In this document: positions 34,422 to 41,615 of the stretch, piece by piece
Position numbering within the stretch: position 1 is the first letter of the stretch
Layout: each line of letters begins with the position of its first letter
Source: Candidatus Hydrogenedentota bacterium
GTDB taxonomy: Bacteria > Hydrogenedentota > Hydrogenedentia > Hydrogenedentales > JAJRTN01
Direction of reading: 5' to 3'
DNA length: 64,000 nucleotides
Assembly (NCBI GenBank): GCA_024278275.1
Contig: JAJRTN010000042.1
Span: 46,261 to 110,260, forward strand
Position numbers and translations under genes: made by a program
The notes under the pieces: model-generated
What the model saw: the letters and a program-made list of their open reading frames with translations, nothing else
What the model was told of the DNA's origin: nothing
The model's database searches: none

Positions 34422-35036
34422 TCAGGGTGCGGCCGGGGCGGCCATTCCCAGCGCACCGGTCAAGGGGACCGTGTCGGCGGCAGGGGGCTCCCAAGTCTCG
34501 AAAAAGTCGTCCAGGACACCCGTGGCGCCCATGGAAACATGACCATAGCGCAACGAGAGCTGGGCCTTGGCCTCTTCCTTGGTGGCGCCATCCACCACCA
34601 CCTTCCAAATGGCCGCGGCAATTCCCGACCGGTCCGCGCCGGCACGGCAGTGGATAAGCACGGGCCGGGGCAGCGTTTCGAAAAGGTTGATGAGCTTCTT
34701 CACCTGTTCGGCCGTTGGCGCGGCGTAGGCGGTCAGGGGAAGATTGCGGTGCTCGACCCCAAGACGCGCACAGGCACGAACTTCTTTCCCGTACCAGTCC
34801 GCCGAATCATTGGCCGTACGCAGGTTGATCACCGAACGAATGCCATAATCACGAATGTACCTGGTAAGAAGCGCCTCATCCAACTGGGCCGAACGGTACG
34901 CCTCGCCCGGCGTGATCGGGTGGAAGTTCCCGTGGCTGCTCAGATATCCCCAGTACCCGGTCGGGACAAGGAGTGCCATGGCCAAGGGGAGGCCCCAACG
35001 AATGAGACGGGTCCGGCGCGTGCGTTTCGTACTCAA
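34422..35036 (-). CDS. Membrane-anchored dual-specificity/tyrosine phosphatase-like protein
   Basis: The protein has the cysteine phosphatase signature HCRAGADRSG (C-x5-R) near residue 130 and the upstream general-acid region NLPLTAYAAPTAEQ. It resembles bacterial DSP-like and SiwIII-type proteins that often dephosphorylate proteins, inositol phosphates or lipids. Residues 12-32 (WGLPLAMALLVPTGYWGYL) form one membrane anchor, so the catalytic domain may be periplasmic. YRSAQLDEALLTRYIRDYGIRSVINLR is the usual opening of the domain. The start is a TTG at 35036 with GGAG eight bases upstream. 204 residues. Substrate unknown. Confidence 0.85.
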   Translation of the reverse strand: MSTKRTRRTRLIRWGLPLAMALLVPTGYWGYLSSHGNFHPITPGEAYRSAQLDEALLTRYIRDYGIRSVINLRTANDSADWYGKEVRACARLGVEHRNLPLTAYAAPTAEQVKKLINLFETLPRPVLIHCRAGADRSGIAAAIWKVVVDGATKEEAKAQLSLRYGHVSMGATGVLDDFFETWEPPAADTVPLTGALGMAAPAAP

Positions 35037-35215
35037 TGGAACAATCTCCCAGGGCCCAGCGGCTTCAGCCTTCCGTACCTCGCCGAAAACCGGCTTGGCA
35101 CCATCCGCCCACCTGCCGTCATACCCGCGAAGGGGGGTGACAATCTATGTGTGAATTCACGATAAACAGCTGCCATCCGCTACGGCTCCCGCACAGCCCC
35201 GAAGGAAGTCCGGGG

Positions 35216-35854
35216 CTATCCCACCAACACAAAGGCGCCCCGTATTCCCTCAATCGCCATCTGCGTTCCAATCACGGCAAGAATCAGGCCCATCAGACGC
35301 GTGATCGCTCCCAACGCGTCGGGACCGATGAAGGTCACCAGCTTTTCGCCGAAACGGAAAAACACGTAGGTAACAACACAAAGGACCGCGAAAGCGCCGA
35401 TAGTCATCATCATTTCCATGAGTCCCCCGTGCGCGGAAAAGTTCATGGCGGTTGCAATAGTCCCCGGCCCCGCCAAAATGGGCATCGCCAAGGGAGAGAC
35501 AGCCACACTGAGCGCCACCTCCCGGCTCTTTTTCTTGTCCTCGTTACTTGGATTATGAACGCTGGACAGGTTCCCCTGCAGCATGTGGAAGCCGATGAGG
35601 AAAACCAGCAATCCCCCGGTAATGCGAAAGGCGGGCAGGGTGATACCGAACAACTCGAAAATAACCTTCCCGGCAATGGAAAAAACCGTCACAATCAGAA
35701 ACGCCAGCATGAGCGCTCTGAACGCCACCGCCGCAGTCGTTCGTTCATCATCATCCGAGGTAAGACTGAGAAAGATGGGAACAGTGGCAATGGGATTCAT
35801 TATGGCGAAAAACCCCATGAACACCGTCCCCGCGTGGAGCAAAATACTTCCCAT
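35216..35854 (-). CDS. MarC family integral membrane protein
   Basis: Six transmembrane helices over about 212 residues and the sequences FFAIMNPIATVPIFLSLT, FRITGGLLVFLIGFHML and SPLAMPILAGPGTIATAM are hallmark MarC-family features. The family is widespread in Gram-negative inner membranes. Its function is not established, despite the old link to multiple antibiotic resistance. I prefer the ATG at 35854; a TTG six codons earlier at 35872 is an alternative with a weak GGAAG upstream, and sequence alone does not decide. Confidence 0.9.
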   Translation of the reverse strand: MGSILLHAGTVFMGFFAIMNPIATVPIFLSLTSDDDERTTAAVAFRALMLAFLIVTVFSIAGKVIFELFGITLPAFRITGGLLVFLIGFHMLQGNLSSVHNPSNEDKKKSREVALSVAVSPLAMPILAGPGTIATAMNFSAHGGLMEMMMTIGAFAVLCVVTYVFFRFGEKLVTFIGPDALGAITRLMGLILAVIGTQMAIEGIRGAFVLVG

Positions 35855-35932
35855 TTCCTGGCCGACTTCCAAGGGAACACGCTCGCTTCCACCGGAAAAT
35901 CCCTCTTGAGGTGTTCCGGAAAGGGGGGATCT

Positions 35933-36104
35933 TTACGCGGAAATATCGAGGTTGGCGCCAATGTCCCCGGCCGCCTGAATCAGCTTAAGGGCTTCTTGCC
36001 CCTGCTGTTACCACGGCATCCTTCTGGATCGCCATGATACGAGCGCCATACGCGGCCTGAAACTCAAGGGTGCTCAATCCACCCACGGGTGCTATCCCTG
36101 CCAT
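35933..36104 (-). pseudogene. Frameshifted small YjfB-like (putative motility) protein
   Basis: An ATG at 36104 with GGAGGG before it opens MAGIAPVGGLSTLEFQAAYGA and runs to ...KDAVVTA. Removing one G from a GGGG run near 35997-36000 lets the frame continue QEALKLIQAAGDIGANLDISA and stop at 35933, giving 56 residues. The repaired sequence looks like the short YjfB family: a helical body, a KLIQ helix, and an ending like N-I/L-D-I-x-A. The extent is 172 bases, one more than a whole number of codons. It is either a real inactivating insertion or a homopolymer error in assembly. YjfB-like proteins have no known biochemical role. Confidence 0.6.
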
Positions 36105-36250
36105 ACGCGTACCCTCCGTAGTTGACAAGACAACGTGATTATACCATGGAAAAACAGGCAACGTCATGCGGCGCCGACCCCACGGCAGGCATCCCCCCGG
36201 GCACCGCGAAGCGGTGCGGTGACGCACGGCATCACGAAGGGCAATGGCTG

Positions 36251-36577
36251 TCAGGGGGAGATACCCGCTTCAATCGGCTCGGAATCCAGGTAAACGTCGT
36301 CCCCTTCGACGGATACGCGAAACCGGCTCACGCCGTCTTTTTCCATACCCGGCACGGCTTCGAGGTCGAAGGTCCATCCGTGCCACGGGCAGATCACGCG
36401 TTTCTGACTGATGAAACCTTGATGCAATGGGGCGCCCGCGTGGGGACACACGTCACTGCAAGCATACAATTGACCATCCAGGTTAAAAACCGCCACGCGC
36501 CGACCCGCCAGCATGAAGGGCTTGGCCTGGCCCTCCGGGATGTCGGTCACCTTGGCGATGGGAACCCGTTCACTCAT
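36251..36577 (-). CDS. Rieske-type [2Fe-2S] ferredoxin
   Basis: This is a small soluble electron carrier (108 residues). The Rieske ligands are present as CPHAGAPL near residue 45 and CPWHGWTFD near 65, giving the two-cysteine, two-histidine set. It resembles NirD and dioxygenase ferredoxins but no oxygenase or nitrite reductase gene is nearby. I chose the second of two adjacent ATGs at 36577; a GGGGAG site lies before both. The track start at 36643 has no supporting signal. It is divergent from the ArsC-like gene. Confidence 0.88.
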   Translation of the reverse strand: MSERVPIAKVTDIPEGQAKPFMLAGRRVAVFNLDGQLYACSDVCPHAGAPLHQGFISQKRVICPWHGWTFDLEAVPGMEKDGVSRFRVSVEGDDVYLDSEPIEAGISP

Positions 36578-36726
36578 CATTTTTCTCCCCGTTGGTGCGG
36601 TTGCTTTACCTTGGCGTGAATGGGGAACTGAACGAACATTCACCGGGACTTTATTCCTTCGTGCGACTGTTTAACCACGTAATATCTCTTCAACGGGTCT
36701 GGAAAATCGAAAGGAACGAATAGAAA

Positions 36727-37083
36727 ATGGTGCGGGAAGTCACCCTTTATCACAATCCGCGCTGCTCGAACAGCCGGGGCGCGCTCGCCATCCTGCGGGA
36801 ACGAAACATCCCCCATCGTGTGGTCGAATACCTCAAAAACCCTTTGGACAGCCTGCGGCTGTTGGAACTGACGGCCATGCTCGACATACCGCCCGGGGCC
36901 CTGGTGCGAAGCAAGGAGGCCGAGTACAAGGAAGCAGGCCTGTCGGGTGACAGCACGCCCGATGAAATTATCGCGGCCATCGCGGCCCATCCCAAACTGA
37001 TGCAGCGCCCCGTCGTCGTTCAAGGAAAGCGGGCGATTATCGCCCGTCCCCCCGAAGTATTACAGGCGTGGCTCGAAGAGTGA
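36727..37083 (+). CDS. arsC: ArsC-family (glutaredoxin-dependent arsenate reductase-like) protein
   Basis: This thioredoxin-fold protein of 118 residues has the catalytic YHNPRCSNSRGAL at the N-terminus. The arginines expected for arsenate binding appear as RPVVV near 95 and IARPPE near 108. In E. coli ArsC these reduce arsenate using glutathione and glutaredoxin. No arsR, arsB or acr3 gene is beside it, so it may be a housekeeping YfgD-type paralogue and not an arsenic-resistance gene. The symbol is a family assignment. Confidence 0.85.
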   Translation: MVREVTLYHNPRCSNSRGALAILRERNIPHRVVEYLKNPLDSLRLLELTAMLDIPPGALVRSKEAEYKEAGLSGDSTPDEIIAAIAAHPKLMQRPVVVQGKRAIIARPPEVLQAWLEE

Positions 37084-37089
37084 CCCTGC

Positions 37090-39360
37090 TCAAACTTTCA
37101 GGACTCGGGCCACCGCCCGGTTGCGCCCCGCCTCCTTGGCGGCATAGAGGGCACTGTCCGCCTCCGCCACCAGTTGACGCGGCGCGATCCGGGGAACCGC
37201 GTTCGGCGGCAGGGAACGCAGGCGTCTGCGAGCGGGGGTTGGCGTGGCCGTAACCCCCATGCTTACGGTCAGGTGGGAGTCCACCCGCGAAGCCTCGTGT
37301 TCGATCTTCAGGGCCTTGACCGCCCGGCTCACATACCGGGCCACCTGTTCGGCGCCCTTCAACGTGGTCTCCGGCAAAACGATGACAAACTCCTCGCCCC
37401 CATAACGGGCGACCATGTCCGTGGGGCGCCGAAGGGCTTCCTGCAGCGCGCCCGCCACCGCGCGCAGGGCATCATCCCCCGCCTGGTGCCCATAGTGGTC
37501 GTTAAAATCCTTGAAGTGATCAATGTCGATCATAATCAGGGCGAGAGGCGTCTGGTTACGGTAGGCCCGCTGGCATTCCTGGGCCACGATCTCGTCAAAA
37601 AAACGCCGGTTGGGTATCCGGGTGAGTCCGTCCCGATGCGACAGGGCACGGAGTTCCTCTTCCAGTTGGACCCGGCGGGTGATGTCATTGCCCACGGACA
37701 TAACGCCCGCGGGACGCCCCTCGGCGTCGAAGAGCGCCGTGTTGGTCCAGGCCACCCACACGCGGCGTCCATCACCGGTCAGGTTCTCCCCCTCCATATT
37801 GCGGTATAACTCCGGCACCTGGTGGATATGGGCCAGCATGGAGGCCACGCGGTCCCGGTCTGTGTCGGAGGCCAATACATCAATCACCGGCCGTCCCACC
37901 AATTCATCCTCCGTGACACGAAGGAAGTCAAGCGCATAGGGGTTGGCAAAACGAATTATCCCCGACGGGTCCACTTGCAGGATAATGCTGCTCGCGTTCT
38001 CCACCAGCCTCCGGTATTTTGTCTCGCTCTCCTCCAACGCCAATTCGGCGCGCCGCTGATCCGTAATGTCGCTCAACAGTCCGTCATAGGAAATCAACCG
38101 CCCCTCACTGTCGTAATGAGGCACGGGCGTGTTGCGCACCCACCGCAACTCGCCATCCTTCCGCACGATTCGATGCACCAAAGGCTCAACCCCCCGGCTG
38201 CCCGCCTCGGGCATGGGCAGGGCCAACACCCGCTCCGCGTGCTCCTGGACCTTGCGAAAGTCGTCGGGATGCACCATTTTGACCCACAGGTAGGGATCGG
38301 CCTCGAACTCTTCCAGGCTGTAGCCCGTCACCGCCTCGCACGCCGCGGAATGAACGGTTCGGACGGCCCGGCCCCCTTCCACGTAAACCGTGTAAATGTA
38401 ATCACTCACGCTCTGGGTGATGCGTTTGTAGCGGTTCTCGCTCTCCTCACGCGCCAGCGATGCCCGTTTCTGCTCCGTAATATCTTTTACCACCCCGTCA
38501 TAGGAGGTTACCGTCCCGTCATGGGCGAGGTTGGCCACGGACGTATTGCGCACCCAGCGTACCGCCCCGTCCTTGCGAACGATGCGGTGTTCAATGGGTT
38601 CGGCATGTTTGCCCTGCAACACGGTTTCCGCCTGGGACCGCACCAGGGCACGGTCTTCTTCGGGCACCATCTTGAGCCACAGATACGGATCGCGCGCGAA
38701 TTCCCCGGAACTGTATCCCGTCACGGCAACGCAGGTCGGGCCGTGGACGGTGCGAATCGGTTTCCCGTCCCGCACCTCCACCGTGTAGATATAATCGCTT
38801 ACCTGCTGCACAATGCGCCGGAAACGCTGCTCACTTTGTCGAAGCGCTTCTTCCACCCGCTGTTGATCCGCGATGCGAAGCTCAAGACTGCGGTTCAATT
38901 CCCGAAGTTCCGCGGTTCGCTCCGACACCAGCTCCTCCAGGGCCTCGCGATGACGGAGCAAGGATGCCTCCGACAACTTGTGCGCCGTCACGTCCTGGGC
39001 CAACCCTAATTCCAACGGGACCGCACCTTCCCCGTCCGGCAACGGTGTTCGGGTCAAGCGGAAATAACGCCGGTCCCGCCCCTCGGGCGCGAAAGCCACC
39101 TCCTCCGTGGTGACGGTCCCGCCCCCGTCAAGAATCCGTCGTTCCTCGGGCTGGAGAGGCGGCGCCAACATGGCGACGAGCATTTCCACCGCCACGTGGC
39201 GGTCAAGGGCGCGTAATGCGCCATTGGCGAACAACACCTCGCCCGATACACGCCGAATGAAAATGGGGAGGGGGAGAAGGTCCGCTATGTTTCGCAGCCC
39301 GCCGGTGGAACCGGTGGCGATACCTCCGGCGCCCGTTTTTTTCCCGCTATCATCGGACAT
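37090..39360 (-). CDS. Multi-PAS diguanylate cyclase
   Basis: This signalling enzyme makes cyclic di-GMP. The C-terminal GGDEF domain has the active signature ARYGGEEFVIVLPE and, five residues before it, RPTD, a candidate inhibitory (I) site, so feedback control is likely. Upstream lie an N-terminal degenerate PAS and at least three PAS/PAC modules with repeated YxYTVEV and WVRNTxV-type sequences, two of them clear tandem duplicates (YIYTVEVRDGKPIRTVHG and YIYTVYVEGGRAVRTVHS). A coiled coil near 175-215 (ELVSERTAELRELNRSLELRI) links modules. No membrane segment is seen, so it senses cytoplasmic signals. I chose the ATG at 39360 (GGAGAGG upstream). 756 residues. Confidence 0.92.
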   Translation of the reverse strand: MSDDSGKKTGAGGIATGSTGGLRNIADLLPLPIFIRRVSGEVLFANGALRALDRHVAVEMLVAMLAPPLQPEERRILDGGGTVTTEEVAFAPEGRDRRYFRLTRTPLPDGEGAVPLELGLAQDVTAHKLSEASLLRHREALEELVSERTAELRELNRSLELRIADQQRVEEALRQSEQRFRRIVQQVSDYIYTVEVRDGKPIRTVHGPTCVAVTGYSSGEFARDPYLWLKMVPEEDRALVRSQAETVLQGKHAEPIEHRIVRKDGAVRWVRNTSVANLAHDGTVTSYDGVVKDITEQKRASLAREESENRYKRITQSVSDYIYTVYVEGGRAVRTVHSAACEAVTGYSLEEFEADPYLWVKMVHPDDFRKVQEHAERVLALPMPEAGSRGVEPLVHRIVRKDGELRWVRNTPVPHYDSEGRLISYDGLLSDITDQRRAELALEESETKYRRLVENASSIILQVDPSGIIRFANPYALDFLRVTEDELVGRPVIDVLASDTDRDRVASMLAHIHQVPELYRNMEGENLTGDGRRVWVAWTNTALFDAEGRPAGVMSVGNDITRRVQLEEELRALSHRDGLTRIPNRRFFDEIVAQECQRAYRNQTPLALIMIDIDHFKDFNDHYGHQAGDDALRAVAGALQEALRRPTDMVARYGGEEFVIVLPETTLKGAEQVARYVSRAVKALKIEHEASRVDSHLTVSMGVTATPTPARRRLRSLPPNAVPRIAPRQLVAEADSALYAAKEAGRNRAVARVLKV

Positions 39361-39433
39361 TAAGTCGCCTCTCCCTGTCAAAGCCCGATCCCACCTGTAT
39401 CTTACCGCGACCTGTTCGTCAAATGGTAACCCT

Positions 39434-39512
39434 AACCCGGCTTGGCCGGAACCAGGCAGCGTCTCCACGGAAAACCGTGGTTCCGAAAAAAGTAGAAGAG
39501 GCTTCCATTTTT
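39434..39512 (+). repeat. TAACCCGGCTTGGCCGG repeat, copy 1
   Basis: The sequence runs AACCCGGCTTGGCCGGAACC, then CGTCTCCACGGAAAACCGTG, then AGTAGAAGAGGCTTCCA. The same three blocks in the same order recur at 63766-63865. Only the left arm of the terminal hairpin seen there is kept here. A fragment of the first block is at 55733. Confidence 0.65.
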
Positions 39513-39611
39513 CCCGCGAACGCGGGGAAGAGGGGTTATAAGGGTGGGCCTTGGCCCACCATGGCCCCTTTTCGAGGGGAGACTGTTTCGTCGTCAGGGT
39601 TTCCGTCTTTT

Positions 39612-39772
39612 CTTATGTGGCACAACCGCCCTCGGCTGTGGCCGACAGGCCCCATTCCACCGGGAATAGAATACGTCTTGGCCTGGTGAAACGCTTGTAA
39701 TTGGAGACCTTACGGTCTCCACAGCCCCCGGTCCGGGCCGAGTACGGCCCACAGGGGGCGGCTGTGCCACAT
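39612..39772. repeat. MITE-like palindromic element, copy 3
   Basis: The left arm starts CTTATGTGGCACAACCGCCC and the right arm ends GGGGGCGGCTGTGCCACAT, matching the arms of the copies at 7666 and 44134 in inverted orientation. Internal sequence differs from the other copies apart from GGTCTCCACAGCCCCCGG, which resembles copy 2. Confidence 0.8.
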
Positions 39773-39858
39773 CCATGACCCTGGAAAAGGCCGTTGCGCC
39801 CTTATCGCGGAGGATTCCACTCGTTCTATCCCGGTAACCGTTCACGCCATTTATGAAC

Positions 39859-39962
39859 CGTCATTGCGAGGGAGCCTCCGGCGACCGTGGCAATCTCGTT
39901 TATGGGAGGGTGCCACGATTACACCAGATTGCCACGGTCGCTGGGGCTCCCTCGCAATGACG
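39859..39962. repeat. TCATTGCGAGGGAGC inverted-repeat element
   Basis: Arms of about 37 bases, CGTCATTGCGAGGGAGCCTC at the left and its near-perfect complement GGCTCCCTCGCAATGACG at the right, surround a 30-base centre. Variants with the same TCATTG-GAGG ends lie at 44466-44572 and as a single arm near 14199. This family is common in many bacterial phyla. Confidence 0.8.
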
Positions 39963-40091
39963 ATCTTTTGGCTCAGCCGGGTTGGGTTGAGAGTACCCAC
40001 ATGGCTGCGGTCGCTCAGACCTTCCCCCCTGGAAAGCCGCGAACACTGACTTACGGCCCCTTGCAGGAAGGTCGCGATGGGCATGGCCACA

Positions 40092-41615
40092 CTAGCCCAT
40101 GCGCCGCTTCACGCGCCGCCGGGCCTTTCTGACGGTCGCCGGAAAAGCGTCGGAAAGAACGGTATCCGCGTCCATCATATCCAGCAGCTCGCGGAGGAGC
40201 CTGGCGCCGTGGCTCTTCGGATAGGCCTCCACCAGTTTCAGGGCGGTGCCGGCTGTTTCCCGGATCTCGGGGTACACCTCGATAACCCGGTCGGCCAGGG
40301 GAAGCGCCTGGGCGGGGTCTTCCATGTCATCCACGACGGCAAACCAATCTTTATAGGCGCGCACGTCGTGCATGAGGTAGATCAGGCGGCTTATGGTGTG
40401 GTTGAACTGGTGGGTGAGGGTCTTGTCGGCGCGCCTGGGGAACAAGCCATGCCGCACGTCGGGCCGGGGCTGGGCGTCATGATCATCGCGCCAGGCGTCA
40501 CGGTCTTTTTTCTTGCGGAAATCGGGCACGTCGTAAGCCCGTCCGTTTTCCAGGGAAGAGCGCCGGGCCAGGATACCGGGGAGGGTCACGTCGGCCGCGC
40601 CATGGATATCAAAGGGCGCGGGGTCGCCGAAAAGGATCTGCCGCGCGAAGTAGTAGAGCACGAAGAAGTCGCCGCCGCCGTGGCCCATGCCTTCGACCAG
40701 GGGGGTGAATTCGCCCCAATCGGCCTTTACCCGGTGCATGGGACACGAGCCGCCGCCGCCCAGGCGCAGGCTGAGGCCGCCGTCCACGACCGCCGCGCCC
40801 TTGTTCCCCCAATAACGGAAGAGGTGGGTGTCGTTCGTGGTGCCCCCCATGAGGTTTTTCACCAGCGCGCCATTGTCCATGGTGATGAGGGACGGTGTCA
40901 CCGTGCCCAGCCCATCGGTCTTGAAAGCGGGAAACCCCGCGAGCCGTCCCGTGCTGGGCAGGGAAACCACCCGCACGGGCCGGGTGCCGGTGATGTGCAT
41001 GATGGGGCCCAGGGAGTGGGTGCAGTAGTAGTGGAAGCTGAGCCAGCTTCGCCACGAATGAAGCGCGTCACCCGGCTCGACGGGCATGCCGTCGATGTAG
41101 GTATAGGCCAGCGAACGGATTTCGTGGACGTACTCCCCCTCGGCGTAGATGAGATCACCGAAGAGTCCCTCTCGCCAGCGCCGGGCGAGGTAGACGTGGG
41201 GCGCGGTGAAGGGATAGTTCTCGGCGAGGTTGTACACGAGTCCGCTTTTTTTCACGGCCTCCACCAGCCGCACGCCCTCGGCCATGGTGTGAAACGCCGT
41301 CACCTCGGAGAGCACGTGCTTTCCCGCCTCAAGACATTGGATGGCGTCGTCGGCGTGGTTCGGACAGAAGGTGGCGAGCAGCACCGCGTCGAAGTCCCGT
41401 GCGAGGAACTCTTCCGCATTATCCGTCACAAAGGCACCGGGGTTGACCTTCTGAAAGTTGTCCCGCATGTGCTGGTTAAAGTCGCATCCCGCCACCACGT
41501 CGAGGTGGAGCTTCGCGCAGGCATCGTAGAAATTCATTCCGCGCCCCAGCCCCCACACGCCCAGGCGAATGCGTTTATCCGTGTCGAAAACCCGTTTCGT
41601 CCTGCTTCGTGCCAT
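40092..41615 (-). CDS. Gfo/Idh/MocA family oxidoreductase, cytoplasmic
   Basis: This is a long member (507 residues) of the NAD(P)-dependent sugar oxidoreductase family without an export signal. The Rossmann motif is RLGVWGLGRGMNF near residue 18. AGKHVLSEVTAF near 95 replaces the usual EKP motif, so the conserved lysine is absent at that place, which may mean altered catalysis. The second half (HSWRSWLSFHYYCTHSLGPIMH) matches a subgroup common in Planctomycetes. The ATG at 41615 has GGGGAAGGAC before it and starts inside the upstream DUF4838 gene (41-base overlap), so the two are translationally coupled. Confidence 0.85.
   Translation of the reverse strand: MARSRTKRVFDTDKRIRLGVWGLGRGMNFYDACAKLHLDVVAGCDFNQHMRDNFQKVNPGAFVTDNAEEFLARDFDAVLLATFCPNHADDAIQCLEAGKHVLSEVTAFHTMAEGVRLVEAVKKSGLVYNLAENYPFTAPHVYLARRWREGLFGDLIYAEGEYVHEIRSLAYTYIDGMPVEPGDALHSWRSWLSFHYYCTHSLGPIMHITGTRPVRVVSLPSTGRLAGFPAFKTDGLGTVTPSLITMDNGALVKNLMGGTTNDTHLFRYWGNKGAAVVDGGLSLRLGGGGSCPMHRVKADWGEFTPLVEGMGHGGGDFFVLYYFARQILFGDPAPFDIHGAADVTLPGILARRSSLENGRAYDVPDFRKKKDRDAWRDDHDAQPRPDVRHGLFPRRADKTLTHQFNHTISRLIYLMHDVRAYKDWFAVVDDMEDPAQALPLADRVIEVYPEIRETAGTALKLVEAYPKSHGARLLRELLDMMDADTVLSDAFPATVRKARRRVKRRMG

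Larger units (their letters stand above)
39361..40091. other. Long gene-free stretch composed of repeats
   Basis: These 731 bases hold no credible gene. In order they contain a repeat beginning TAACCCGGCTTGGCCGG (39434-39512), a GTGGGCCTTGGCCCAC palindrome near 39543-39560, a MITE-like element (39612-39772) and a TCATTGCGAGGGAGC inverted repeat (39859-39962). Confidence 0.7.

Noticed and set aside
34033-34542. A 169-codon plus-strand ORF upstream of rnfB
   Set aside because: It overlaps the phosphatase gene antisense, has no ribosome-binding site and its composition is unlike a protein.
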